A DNA stretch of 64,000 nucleotides from Wyeomyia smithii (Eukaryota; Arthropoda; Insecta; Diptera; Culicidae): the NCBI RefSeq assembly GCF_029784165.1, contig NC_073695.1, positions 8,292,820-8,356,819 on the forward strand. The letters are read 5' to 3'. Both the position numbers and the translations under genes were made by a program. How positions within the stretch are numbered: position 1 is the first letter of the stretch; each line of letters starts with the position of its first letter. The notes beneath the pieces are model-generated. The model did not search any database. It was not told where the DNA came from and saw nothing but the letters and a program-made list of their open reading frames with translations. Of this stretch, positions 34,840-45,767 are shown piece by piece.

Positions 34840-35922
34840 ACTCATCCGAGACCATCCATCCAAACTCGATTGTGGTTGTTTGTCAGGCTGAGTGCGGATA
34901 AGATTCGTGTTTGCGCTGTCCGTTTGTTTAGGATGATTAGGTTCGAAAATTGAGCTTCCGACTGTATTTTCCTTTCCTGCTTCGAGTGGGATAGCAGTGA
35001 GAGGAACCAAAATTAGAGGTTCAATTTACGATCCGAATTAAGGCAATGCTCTCGAGTATAGGTAGGTAAGCTGTTCAAACTGGAAGGTCACAAAGATATC
35101 GTACAATAGCTCCGGGGCTCCCACCGTCGAAATTACTCGCTTCCCATCGTTAGACCTCGCATTGAATAGTTAGTTTTATATGTGCCGTATCGATCGTAAA
35201 ACTTATTCCGCCGGGGAAAACTCATCTGAAATCAAACAATAAATTCCACCAAATCCCGTGACTTGCCGGGACGAGTTAACTTTCACCACGAAGCGCAAGG
35301 AACAAAACCACGAGAATAAAATGCAGCTTTGGGTATTGACGCCTTCCCCGCATCGGGAAAAACTTTGTCTTACTTGGCAGCCGAAATCTACCATATTCCT
35401 ACTGGGATGGAACAATTTGCGCTAGCTGTACGTAAAGAATGGAATACAGATTAAATTAATTATAATTTTCACGCTTCTAACAATGGCAAAGAAATTTAAT
35501 AAAGCTTTTTGGCGTTCTCCCCTCTCGCCGAGGCGTCTGTCGGTTCGCCGATTTATTTCCACCCGACAGGCGCCCGCCAAAGATGAGTGTGAATAGTTCT
35601 GGTTGGCTGGCTGGCATTCCGGGATGCCCCAGTTTGCGGTGGCGTTAGTATTTCTTTTTTGTCCCCTCCCCCCCTACCATTTCTGTTTGCTCCTGCTGGG
35701 GCATTTAGCCGGATGCGAGCGCAAGCGTCCGTTATCATTATGCATTTATCTCGGAAGCATTTCAGCAATGCTGGGGCAATCCACGCTGTGTTGATTTTAC
35801 TTTTAGCTTTCGACAATCGAGGTTCCGTATGTAAGGGTTAAGCCAATCTGAGGTTGTAATCCAATTCGTATTTGCTACACTGTAGCAGTTTACACAGACG
35901 AATTATTATGTTATAATTCCTA
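34840..35922. other. Intron sequence without recognised features
   Basis: Apparently unique sequence with several short open frames on both strands, none with a recognisable domain. Confidence 0.45.
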
Positions 35923-36335
35923 AATTCCACCTGATCGATTTTTTTTTTCTTCATCTATAGTTTATTTGACACGGCACAAATACAATTCAATGTTTAACGG
36001 CGCCATTTATATCTGGTAGCTTACTTTCTAAAGTATCTTAATAACTAAAAGCAAATTTTTTATCCTCGCTGCCGACTACGAGCTGAAACTAAATCTAACT
36101 TAAAGCTAGAATATTTTGCATTAAAAGCACAGGTTTGCTGTTTGATGGTTTTCATTGCCATAGGTAAGCAGCATATTAAATTTGTTCCGCTGCTGGGCCA
36201 AGATATTACGGACTGGCATATTGGGTTGTTTCCATCGGGCCTTGAGAGTATCGTGCGGGTCTGATTGCTGTTTCCGGATCCGGGGTCTTAACGTGTTCTT
36301 GTCGTTTGGTTGGATGTAGGCGGAAGGGGATAGGA

Positions 36336-38774
36336 CTAAACTGGGGCGCGGATGGATTTCAGGAAAACGTATATAAGGGACATGTAGGATAGGTCACGGC
36401 TCGCCAAGACATCACGAACAGGAACAGCCGGCTGCCTACCTTCGGCCTGCAGGGAAGCTATTAATCTAGACCTGGCGTCACGGTGTACAGGGCATGACCA
36501 AACAACGTGCTCTATGTCGTGATAACCTTCACCACAGGCACAGATACCACTCTCCCCGAGCCCAACACGACGGAGATGCGCGTCAAATCTATAGTGATTG
36601 GACATAAGCCGGGACATCACGCAAATGAAATCCCGACCTACATCCAACCCCTTGAACCACGGGTTCGTCGATACCTTGGGGATTATGGAATGTAACCACC
36701 TTCCCAGTTCCCCCTTGGTCCAAGAATTTTGCCAACTGATGATCGTATTCTGACGTACAAATGCGAAAAATTCATTAAAGGCAATTGGTCTTTCATAAAT
36801 ATCACCGTTTGTTGCGCCCACCTTAGCCAAAGAGTCCGCTTTCTCATTACCCGGTATCGAGCAGTGAGAAGGGACCCACGCTAAGGTAATCTGAGTAGAT
36901 TTTTCGGATAAAGCACTCAGATGTTCCCGTATTTTCCCCAGGAAATACGGAGAGTGCTTAACATCTTTCATCGATCGGAGAGCCTCAATGGAACTGAGAC
37001 TGTCCGTAAAGATAAAATAATGGTCCGTGGGCATTTTTTCGATAATCCCTAGGGTGTACTGAATTGCAGCTAATTCTGCGACGTAAACAGAAGCAGGATT
37101 ATCGAGCTTATGGGAGACGGTTAAATTGTTATTGAAGATACCGAAGCCAGTGGACCCATCAAGAAGTGATCCGTCAGTGTAGTACATATTGTCGCAGTTG
37201 ATGTTTCGATATTAATTGGAAAAAATTTTAAGGAACTGCTGCACGCGTAAATGATCCGGGATTCCACGAGTTTCTTCTATCATGGATGTATCGAAAAACA
37301 CAGTAGAATCAGAAGTATTTGATAAGTCGACACGATTTGGAATATTCGAAGAAGGGTTAATATTTTGGGACATGTGATTGAAATACAATGTCATAAAACG
37401 GGTTTGAGAATTAAGTTCGATTAACCTTTCAAAATTTTCAATCACGGGACGGTTCAAGACCTCACATTTGATAAGAATACGAGAAGACAGGCTCCAGAAG
37501 CGGTTTTTCAATGGTAGAACTCCAGCTAAGACCTTCAAACTCATCGTATGGGTCTATTGCATGCAACCCAAGGCGATACGCAAACAACGATATTGTATTC
37601 GCTCCAGTTTGGTCAAATTTGTGTTTGCTGCGGAGCGGAAGCAGAAACACCCGTACTCAATGACAGACAATATCGTTGTTTGGTAAAGCCTTATAAGGTA
37701 TCCTGGGTGGGCTCCCCACCATTGTCCGGTTATTGTACGAAGAAAATTCACTCTTTGTTGACATTTTTTCATCAGATATCTCACGTGACAACCCCAGGTG
37801 CCTTCAGAGTCGAACCAGACACCAAGATATTTGTGTACCAAAACCTGAGAAATAGTTTTACTCATTAATTGTGTTTGAAGCTGAGCAGGTTCATGCTTCC
37901 TAGAAAAAACTACTATCTCAGTCTTCTCCGGAGAGAATTCGATACCTAGCTGTAAAGCCCAAGCAGACAAATTGTCCAAGGTATCTTGCAATGGTCCTTG
38001 CAAATCGGCAGCTTTGGCTCCTGTAACAGAGATTACACTGTCGTCTGCAAGTTGTCTTATCGTGCATGAATTTGCCAGACATTCGTCGATGTCATTTACA
38101 TAAAAGTTGTAAAGAAGGGGGCTTAAACATGAGCCCTGGGGAAGACCCATGTAGCTAATGCGAAAAGTTGCCAAATCGCCGTGCGTAAAATGCATGTGCT
38201 TTTCGGACAACAAATTGTGCAAAAAATTGTTCAAAATTGGAGAAAATCCTTGTCGGTGAAGGTTATAGATTAAAGAGGAGCGGTTATCATTGTAAGGGGA
38301 ACCCCAAGCCACACCATGAGAGTTGAAGTCTCCCAAAATCAAACGTGGCGAGGGAAGAAGTTCTATTAAATCAAAGAGCAACCGTTGCCCAACCTGTGCT
38401 CTGGGAGGAATATATATTGAGGCAATACAAAGCTCTTTACCTTGTATTGTCATTTGACATGCGACAACTTCGATGCCTGGAATCGAGGGGAGGTTACTAC
38501 GATAGAAAGAATAGCACTTTTTAATCCCTAAAAGTACTCCTCCATATGGGGTGTCTCGATCAAGGCGAATAATATTAAAATCATGGAAGTTGAGATCTAT
38601 ATTTGAAGTAAGCCAAGTTTCACAAAGGGAAAATGCATCGCATTTGTTTTTATTAATCAAAACTTTAAACGAATCAATTTTTGGTAAAATACTTCTACAA
38701 TTCCACTGTAACACAGAGATAGAATCCTTCATATACGCAGTTGAATTAGGCATCGAAGGATACAATCGCTGCAA
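36336..38774 (-). pseudogene. LINE ORF2: endonuclease, RT, RNase H (broken)
   Basis: Starts at 38774 with an APE-type endonuclease: QWNCRSI, SLCETWL, IYIPP, ILGDFNSHGVAWGS. An in-frame deletion then joins the endonuclease to RT motif B (GLPQGSCLSPLLYNFYVND), removing the rest of the endonuclease and RT motif A with its first catalytic Asp. RT motif C is LADDS. The frame shifts near 37550 (thumb region continues at 37212-37544) and again near 37190. The RNase H domain follows (36336-37187), with all four acidic catalytic positions visible: YYTDGS, AELAAIQ, FTDSLSS, NEKADSLAK. It ends with a CCHC-like segment, CACGEGYHDIEHVVWSC. The 3' tail is intact. Confidence 0.85.
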
Positions 38775-40104
38775 GGAGGGGCCATTGGGCAGTCAACTGC
38801 TTCAAAAATGATCTAACTGTTGGGAGGAATGCTGTAAGAAAAATTTTAATTGGATCGGGTATATTGAAATTTTCAAAAATCCAGTCCACAATGTCAGAAA
38901 ATTTCACTAATCCAGAGTTTGTTTCATCAACTGGATGTGCAAAAGGAACAACTGGGGTTTTAGATGTTCCTGGCAGTGCTGGGAACTCCTTCTGGGACTT
39001 TAAATTTGCAAGCCCAGGAGGAGTTTGCTTCGGGTTTTCCGCAGCACTGTTTGGTTTGTTCGTACATTTCATTACACTTTGGGAAATCTTAGGACCTTTA
39101 CGGGGAAGTTTAGGAGAAGAAACATTTTTCCTCTTCCTAGACTCCCCAGGATTGGCATAAGATGTTCCCGCTGATGAATCGTCAGAATCGGTTTCATCGG
39201 AGGGCAACAGATCAAAGGGGTTCGATGTTATGGTAGAAGTGGTCACGGTCTTCTTCAGCATCTCAGGGTAAGAACGCTTTGAACGCTCCTTAAGTGACCG
39301 CTTGATTTTATCTCTGCGCTGCATGTACACCAGCTCATGCTGGTTTTCCCCACAGTGAATACATTTTTCAGCATTAACACTGCAAGAATCTTCCGCATGA
39401 GTCTCCCCACACTTGCTACATCGTGCCTTATTGCAGCAGTAGGCGGCTGTGTGGCCTAGCTGCTTGCAATTGGTGCAATTCATAACACGGGGTACATACA
39501 ATCGCACAGGCAGACGAACCCGGTCGATCGAGACGTGGCTAGGGAGTGCAGATCCGGCAAACGTAACGCGAAACGAGTCTGACGGAGTGTAAACTTTTTT
39601 ACCGCCAACGAGAGACATGGACCGCAATTGCTTACAATCCAAAATCTGTGCCTGTGTTTCGGTATTTTTGAAGCAACCGGTTGCGCTTTTTAGGATACAC
39701 TCGACAGACAGACTCGAATCGGTTATGACACCGTCGATCTCCACGTCTCGTGCGGGTATGTAAACGCGATACTCGCGTGTGAAGAGCTCAGAGCAAGCGA
39801 TAGCATTGGCCTGTGCCAGATCACTGACCACGACACGGAGCTTGTTAGGTCGGACCTTGGAAATTTCGGTCACGGCCTTGTACCCCTTCGTCAGGTCTTT
39901 AGAAATTTGCAGTATGTTTAATCGCTTTGAATTCACTCCTGCCTTTGGACGAAAATAAACAGTATAGCTGCCCTGTTGAGATCCGTCCGGGTAAAGCCTG
40001 GGGCGAGGGGGGACTGGAGAATGAACAGGGGAGGGGGTAACAGAAGGGTCAGGGTCAGGGGGGTTCGGGGATGGTGGCACGGGAGGCGAGGGATCTATAT
40101 CCAT
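38746..40104 (-). CDS. LINE ORF1 (Gag-like, three zinc knuckles)
   Basis: An intact 452-codon frame. The N-terminus is Pro/Ser-rich (first ~40 residues), followed by a basic, RRM-like or Gag-like middle (about 45-200). Zinc knuckles then follow at about residues 210-260: CTNCKQLGHTAAYC, CSKCGETHAEDSC and a third incomplete one starting CIHCGENQHE. The C-terminal ~190 residues are basic and low in complexity. ORF1 proteins of I-type LINEs bind element RNA and form the ribonucleoprotein. The frame is fully open although ORF2 is broken. It overlaps the start of ORF2 by 29 bp in another frame, which suggests coupled translation. Confidence 0.85.
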   Translation of the reverse strand: MDIDPSPPVPPSPNPPDPDPSVTPSPVHSPVPPRPRLYPDGSQQGSYTVYFRPKAGVNSKRLNILQISKDLTKGYKAVTEISKVRPNKLRVVVSDLAQANAIACSELFTREYRVYIPARDVEIDGVITDSSLSVECILKSATGCFKNTETQAQILDCKQLRSMSLVGGKKVYTPSDSFRVTFAGSALPSHVSIDRVRLPVRLYVPRVMNCTNCKQLGHTAAYCCNKARCSKCGETHAEDSCSVNAEKCIHCGENQHELVYMQRRDKIKRSLKERSKRSYPEMLKKTVTTSTITSNPFDLLPSDETDSDDSSAGTSYANPGESRKRKNVSSPKLPRKGPKISQSVMKCTNKPNSAAENPKQTPPGLANLKSQKEFPALPGTSKTPVVPFAHPVDETNSGLVKFSDIVDWIFENFNIPDPIKIFLTAFLPTVRSFLKQLTAQWPLLAAIVSFDA

Positions 40105-40860
40105 CGCGCTAAATGTAGCGCACTAGCGAACTAGCGCCGACAAGAACACGTACCTCTTTACTTCTTCCTTCCAGCAGTGGTTGTCCAATCGTTCGAAGCT
40201 GCACCCAAAGCAGCTAGCAGCACCAGTACAGCAGCACCAATACAGCCACCAGCAGTGAGCCGGGTGTGAGATCACTCAGCACAGCGACACGGACTCGACT
40301 GTCAACTGATGGCCTTGAATAATACACTCTTTTGTTTGGCTATTCGTACACACGGACCGGATTGTAATAGAACGACCACTTTGCACGTCCGTTTCTGTCG
40401 AGTGTTCGACGCGGAATGTCCTGATCGATTTGATGTGGTATGTTTTAGAAATCTACTGAAGACATTCCATGATACGATATTTTAATACGAACGGTAGACG
40501 ACATTTCAATTCTGAAGAAACGGCGTTGTCAAGGCGGTTACCAGGTAAACAAGGACGTGTTCATGAATAAATATATTTTTAGAAAGAATTCCACCTAAGT
40601 GATTTTTCTGTTGGTTTCGGTCAATTCTGACGAACTCCGGCAACACTGTGTGCCAAGAAATCACGCATATTTTTCTTGCTCTACGAAATCTTTGCATTTG
40701 TTCGTGAAAACTAGAGTATATCATCAACTAACTAGTCTGATCAGATAAATTTACTAGTGCCAGTTCTAGTTAAAATAATTGCTGCTAGGAAAGAAGCAGT
40801 GATACGAATAGAAAACTGTTTAAAATAAAACCGCTGCCGTATACCAGTGATGAGCTACGG

Positions 40861-41922
40861 ATGAGTGCCATGTCTGGGCGAAACAAAAGACTAGCTATGG
40901 ATGAGTGTCTTTCATGCAATGTCATTATCAGAACAGACGAAAAGCAAGTGAAGTGTCTCTACTGCGGTAACTGTCTGCACATGAAATGGGCTGGTCTGTC
41001 TGAATCTCGCTACAACAAACTTCAGAAAACTCATTGCTACTATTGCTCAAACCAATGCGAATCGTCATACGAGACTGGCAAAAAAATGGATGAATTATTG
41101 GCTACTATGAAAGGTATGCAAATATCGCTTGATACCATAAACAAGAAATGCGACGAAAACGCACTCAACCAACAACGAACAGATGATACTATTAAAAAAT
41201 TAAGCATGTCTATTGCTGAACTGTCGAAATCCCAAAATGAAATGAAAAGCTCTGTTGAGGAAGTGAAATGCTCTCAAATGTTCATTTCCTCACAATATGA
41301 GGAAATGAAAAGTGAGTTTGCAAGTTGCATCAACACAGTTAATACCCATGACAGTCAAATTATTGCCCACAACAAGTCTATTATTGATCTAAACAAACGT
41401 CTGCGTTTTGCTGAGCAAAGTGCCTTGAAACACGATCTAGTTATAAATGGTATACCAAAAGAGATACCTTTGGGCGAGCCAACTATAGTAACAAAAGTTG
41501 CTGTAGCTGTAGGCGTTCAATTGTTTACCACTGACATTGAGAAGGCCCAGCGTGCCAGGAATGGTATGATAGTGGTTGAGTTCTGCAACTCCAAAGTTCG
41601 TAATGATATTCTTCGTGCCCGTAAGGGTAAGTCAATCTTTGCTGACGAAATCGATTTTGGCAATACGGCGCTACCAGCTGGTTCCAAATCACCTCCTAAC
41701 AACAAGCGTTACCACACAGAAGTGTTCATCAATGAGAATCTGACCAGAGAAACACGATCGATCTTCAAGGGAGCGAAATCTCTTCGAAAGTCCCACGGAT
41801 ACAAATATGTTTGGTGTAGCAAAGGCAATATATACTGTAAACGAGATGATTCCTCTGTAGTACATGTCATCGATTCCGTTGAAGACGTGAAAAAGTTACG
41901 TTCTTCTCCGAGAAAGGCTTGA
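40861..41922 (+). CDS. LINE ORF1 with PHD-like finger and FP25K-like domain
   Basis: An intact 353-codon frame. Residues ~15-65 hold a cysteine-rich PHD-like finger (CLSC, VKCLYCGNCLHMKWAGLS, CYYCSNQC). Residues ~75-185 form a long heptad-rich coiled coil, expected to trimerise the protein. Residues ~190-345 resemble the C-terminal domain shared with baculovirus FP25K proteins and common in CR1/L2 ORF1 proteins (LVINGIPKE, IVVEFCNSKVRNDIL, EVFINENLTRETRSIF, GYKYVWCSKGNIYCK). The role is element RNA binding and chaperoning. Start choice: ATG at 40861 precedes a second in-frame ATG by three codons, so either is possible. Confidence 0.85.
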   Translation: MSAMSGRNKRLAMDECLSCNVIIRTDEKQVKCLYCGNCLHMKWAGLSESRYNKLQKTHCYYCSNQCESSYETGKKMDELLATMKGMQISLDTINKKCDENALNQQRTDDTIKKLSMSIAELSKSQNEMKSSVEEVKCSQMFISSQYEEMKSEFASCINTVNTHDSQIIAHNKSIIDLNKRLRFAEQSALKHDLVINGIPKEIPLGEPTIVTKVAVAVGVQLFTTDIEKAQRARNGMIVVEFCNSKVRNDILRARKGKSIFADEIDFGNTALPAGSKSPPNNKRYHTEVFINENLTRETRSIFKGAKSLRKSHGYKYVWCSKGNIYCKRDDSSVVHVIDSVEDVKKLRSSPRKA

Positions 41923-41969
41923 TCTCGGTTGCTGTTTGGTGTGCTGGTGTTACGTTTGATAAACTCACT

Positions 41970-43067
41970 ATGGATACAACTGAACGTTACGACAATGCTG
42001 ACTTTATGAATAATGTACGGCTAGGAGATAACTTAAGCGTTTCTTACCTAAATATGAATGTAATCTTCGCTAATACTAGGTTAAATGTAATACATATAAA
42101 CATTAACTCGATACGAAATAAGCTTGATGATCTCTTAATTTACATATCTAGTTTTAATTCTATCGTGCATATTATCTGTATCACTGAAATGAGGCTAAGC
42201 CAGAATGAACTTCACATGTGCAAATTGCCTAATTATGATGTAGTTTGTTGTCCTCGATCAAATCGAACAGGTGGTGGAGCCTGTATATTTGTTCATCAGT
42301 CTATTCAGTACGATGTAATAAGGAATGAAGAGTTTTTGGAAGGCAATTTTATAGTTATATCTTTGAACGAACCTAAAATACGTATAGCAGTGATCTATAG
42401 GCCTCCTCATGCCTGTTTCAGAGACTGTATAGATTACTTAGACTGCTTTCTTGAAAACACTTCTCAATTACTGTGCGTTGGTGATTTTAATATAAACTTA
42501 CTTAATCCAACCTTTCTAAGCTATCAGTCAATGGTAGAGTCTAATGGGTTTACGTTCTTGAATAGAGTTACCCGTGAAAATACTACCCACGGGAACGGTC
42601 CATCGAGTACGATTATAGATCATGCATTCACTGACTTATTCTGCCGAAAATTCTATTTCTGTTTGGATAATGTTAGTTTTACTGACCACAAATCACTGCT
42701 AGTTAGTTTTGACGCCAACCGTACACCCTGTATTATACAAAGAAGCACAGTCAAATACGACTACAACAATATTTCAGCTGAACTGGCGCAGCGTATAGAT
42801 ACCACAGTTAGTTTGGATAGTCTTACGAAGCTTATAAACGAGATAATGTCAATAAATTCTTATACTCACCACAGTAGTAGCAAGTATCAATGTAAAGCGC
42901 CTTGGATTGATGAGGAAATTCTCATAGAAATTAGAAGCAGAAATGAATTATTCCATAGAACCATCCAATGGCCAGCAAATCATATTGTTTTACACAATTA
43001 CAAAAGACAAAAAAATTATGTAGCGCGATTGATCAAACAAAGAAAAAAAACTATTATCAGAACTTGA
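41970..43067 (+). pseudogene. LINE ORF2, endonuclease part
   Basis: The first ATG in frame is at 41970 (MDTTERYDN), although the frame is open from 41919, where it overlaps the ORF1 stop. The APE-type endonuclease is complete: HININSIRNKLDDL, CITEMRLS, IYRPP, VGDFNINLL, TIIDHAF and FTDHKSLL carry the Asn, Glu, Asp and His catalytic positions. The frame ends at 43067 just after an A8 run (AGAAAAAAAACT, about 43042-43050). The continuing peptide is picked up in another frame, so the run has probably lost or gained a base. Without a ribosomal frameshift the RT cannot be made. Confidence 0.8.
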
Positions 43068-44700
43068 TAGTACGTAACCGCGGCAACATCAGAAAGGTGT
43101 GGACTATACTCAATGAAATTGTTTTCCACAAAAAATTCGAGCAACTACCGCCAAAGCATTTCAGAAATAATTATTGGTGGTCATTCACTAAAGAATGAGT
43201 TAGCTATATGCAACGCTTTTAACAACTACTTCGTCAATGCACCAGGCGAGTTAGCCAAAAATTTGTTAAGAATGTTCAACAATGATGCACAAAATTTCAC
43301 AGTTAATACGTCTACTCAGAATTCAGTAGTTATGCTACCTGCCACAGAAACTGAAATAGGTAACTATGTTCGTGGTCTTAAAAGCTCCAGTGCGGTTGGA
43401 ATTGATGGTGTTTCGACCAAAATAATCAAAAACAACTTGCAAATAATTGTTCCCAGATTAACAACTTTAATCAACCTTAATTGAAGAGGGCTTTTTTCCC
43501 AACTGCTTGAAATGTGCAAAAGTCCTGCCTATTTTTAGAAACGGTCAGAAAAATGTTATAAGTAATTATAGGCCAATTTCAATACTTCCAACTTTATCTA
43601 AAATATTCGAAAAGCTTATTGAACAACGACTACGTAGTTTTCTCAATAGACACAGCATAATCAACAGAAACCAGTACGGGTTCCAGTCGAATTCAAATAC
43701 CACCAGTGCTACTTTCAACCTCGTCAACGAAATTCAGAGGAACACTGACCACCGTAAAATCTGCTCTTCCATTTTCATAGATGTATCAAAAGCATTTGAT
43801 TGTGTACCACATTGCTTATTGCTGTCCAAACTTCAGTGCTATGGTATAAGACATAATGCCTTAACTCTGTTTGAAACGTATTTACGTGGCAGGCAACAAC
43901 GCGTAGTTATTAATAATCACTCAAGCTCAGATCTTACGGTAAACTTTGGAGTGCCTCAAGGCTCGATACTTGGCCCGTTGCTTTTTATTATTTTCATCAA
44001 TGACATTTTTAAGCTGCCGTTGAGAGGCGAAATTCAATTATATGCCGATGATGCTGCAGCTGTGTACGAATCTGGTTGCATAGAATAATTATTTCAGGAC
44101 ATGCAACACGACTTGAATCTAATTAATCGGTGGTTCTTCGATAATCATTTGACAATTAATGCATCTAAAACTAAGTACATTGTTTTCACCAGCACCAGTC
44201 GCTATCTTAATGTAAATTGTGACTCATGGCTGGGAGGAGAAAAACTAGAAAGAGTCGCTTCAGCGACTTACTTAGGGCTGCTAGTACAACAAAACCTTAA
44301 ATGGAACATGCACATCGAAAAAATTCATAGAAAACTAGTGAAGTTTCTTGGGATTCTAAGACAAGCTGTTCATGTGCTGCCTATGAGAGAGAGAAAAAAG
44401 TTATTCTACGCTCACGTGCACTCACAAATATGCTACTTAAACATAATTTGGCAGAACGCCCCTAACTATATTACTGGTAAAATTACTACAACACTGAACA
44501 AGTACATGAGAACTATTTTCTGGGAACAGTACTTAGACCCAAATATAAGAACTATGAACCTATATACCTCCAACCAAATTATGAATTTCAACCAAATTAA
44601 ATTTTATGAATCCGCTCTATTCATATTCAAAGTTGAAAACAATGTGATCAAACACAACCTAAATATTCAGTTATTAAGCGATACACACCATTATAGGTAG
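43068..44700 (+). pseudogene. LINE ORF2, reverse transcriptase part
   Basis: RT motifs appear in order across three frames: SSAVGIDGVSTKIIK (43390s), ISNYRPISILPTLSKIFEKL (43555), SIFIDVSKAFDCVPH (motif A with both Asp), FGVPQGSILGPLLFIIFIND (motif B) and IQLYADDAAAVY (motif C). There is a frameshift between 43484 and 43507 and an in-frame TAA at 44086-44088. The rest of the domain reads on to 44700 (ASATYLGLLVQQNLKWNMHI, ERKKLFYAHVHSQICY). There is no RNase H. All catalytic residues are still present, so decay was by indels rather than loss of the active site. Confidence 0.8.
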
Positions 44701-45378
44701 CACACGAAATCATAATAATATCAGATTAGCAATGCCTAGAACTAACTACATTCGATACGGTTGTGTCTATTCTGCTATAGTAAACTATAACAATTTGCCG
44801 ATGAACATCAAAAATATTTCTTACATATATACATTTAAAAAAGCATTAAAAAAGTACGTCATTGTAAACATTTTCTAGAAATTAGCAATATTATACTTAG
44901 ATCTCTTTGCACACAAAAAATATCACTGGAGAACCTCCAAATCAGTCTTCGGACTGCCTGAGGTCCATAAAGTTTTTCAATCATTTATGCACAGTTTTAT
45001 TAAAGGTGAGGAAAACCGAAAAAAATTGTAACCTACTTGTAATTCAAAATTTTCATTCTCTAGGACATTAGAGAGAATGACTGTTTATTTTTAGGAATAA
45101 AGCAAAATTATTTGATCACAGTTTTGAGATGTCGAAGATTAAGAAAAACATAATTTAGAACATCATTTTAGCATATTCCATTCACTTTAATCAGCAATGT
45201 GAGCTAGAATATATGGGGTGCACATGAAACATAAGTGAAATTTTCCACCAACCAACGAAAAACTGTAGAGCTTAATACATTTAGTGAACCTTCACAATGG
45301 GTTCAAATTTTAAATCTTTTGCGATGGTTGGTTGCAATTTCGGCTGAGCAGTCTTGAATTAGTAGAACGATCTGTTTT
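44700..45378. other. LINE 3' UTR and AT-rich spacer
   Basis: The first ~290 bp after the LINE stop are probably its 3' UTR and contain further RT-like C-terminal sequence in broken frames (PRTNYIRYGCVYSAIVNYNN-type near 44735). From about 45000 to 45378 I see no feature. Confidence 0.4.
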
Positions 45379-45655
45379 GACGTAGAATACGTCTTACGGC
45401 AACAATTACAGGGACCCAATTTCAATACAGGGATCCAATTTCAAATCCGAAAACATCGAGAGCGTCACAAAAATTGTCCAATTTCAAACGTTTCAAACCC
45501 AGTCGGCTTCCAACCGATTTCTGTCATTTTTGCAGCAATCGATTGGAAAATCATTTAAGCACCCGTCCAAATGCAGAAAATTGTAATCTGATTGTTCAAA
45601 CTATTGTAATATTGAAAATTGTTGAACAATGTCGAAACGCAAATGTCGATTTTTG

Positions 45656-45767
45656 ATTGGTCGCTTGCTGCCTTTCCCTAAATAGGACGACAGAATGGAG
45701 TACCTAGTTAGCCGGGAATGCACTCTTTGGGCTATATAAGAGACTGTTTCTCCTCAAGCAAATCAGT
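45656..45767 (+). promoter_or_regulatory. TATA/initiator promoter module upstream of the U6 copy
   Basis: ATTGG at 45656-45660, TATATAA at 45733-45739 and an initiator-like TCAGT at 45763-45767. The LINE target site lies on the initiator. As a result the first base of the inserted U6 copy (45766) sits 33 bp after the start of the TATA box, close to the spacing used in snRNA-type promoters. No insect PSE could be confirmed by eye. Confidence 0.4.
45755..45767 (+). repeat. 5' target-site duplication CAAGCAAATCAGT
   Basis: Identical 13-bp copy at 49428-49440. The pair brackets the U6 copy and the LINE as one insertion. The last two bases (GT) are also the first two expected bases of U6, so there is 2-bp microhomology at the 5' junction. 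Confidence 0.9.

Larger units (their letters stand above)
35942..40419 (-). mobile_element. I-type LINE, near full structure, internally deleted
   Basis: The element runs from a 5' end at 40419 to an A-rich 3' end (GAAGAAAAAAAAA) at about 35942. It is flanked by the exact 12-bp duplication CCTGATCGATTT (35930-35941 and 40420-40431). It contains a 5' UTR of about 315 bp, intact ORF1 (38746-40104), a damaged ORF2 (36336-38774) with endonuclease, RT and RNase H, and a 3' UTR of about 390 bp. RNase H after RT plus zinc-knuckle ORF1 places it in the I superfamily. A second, truncated copy of its 3' end lies at 50685-50777. Its internal in-frame deletion makes it non-autonomous. Confidence 0.85.
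40740..44990 (+). mobile_element. CR1/L2-like LINE, nearly full length, decayed
   Basis: ORF1 (40861-41922) and ORF2 (about 41970-44700) follow each other with a TTGA-type overlap. There is no RNase H. A PHD-like zinc finger, coiled coil and FP25K-like C-terminus in ORF1, plus APE endonuclease and RT in ORF2, indicate the CR1/L2 group (possibly Daphne or Crack). Exact ends could not be fixed: the 5' end lies between 40432 and 40861, and the 3' end is probably near 44990. ORF2 has at least three frameshifts and one nonsense codon, so the element is inactive. The 5' side directly adjoins the I-type LINE target duplication. Confidence 0.75.
45379..45767 (+). repeat. Promoter half of an F repeat, interrupted at its initiator
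   Basis: Begins with the palindrome GACGTAGAATACGTC (45379-45393). It aligns with the 5' parts of F2 copies (CAATTTCAAA, TTTTTGCAGCAAT, GATTGGAAAATC, GATTGGTCG) through to the promoter. ATTGG lies at 45656 and TATATAA at 45733-45739. It is broken after CAAGCAAATCAGT (45755-45767) by the U6-LINE insertion and resumes at 49428 with the same 13 bases, followed by the CAGCAG leader of family F1. Confidence 0.65.

Noticed and set aside
35923..40596. AATTCCACCT (35923-35932, 40587-40596) as TSD of the I-type LINE
   Set aside because: The 12-bp CCTGATCGATTT pair lies closer to both element ends and gives a plausible LINE 5' UTR; the 10-bp pair is probably coincidence.
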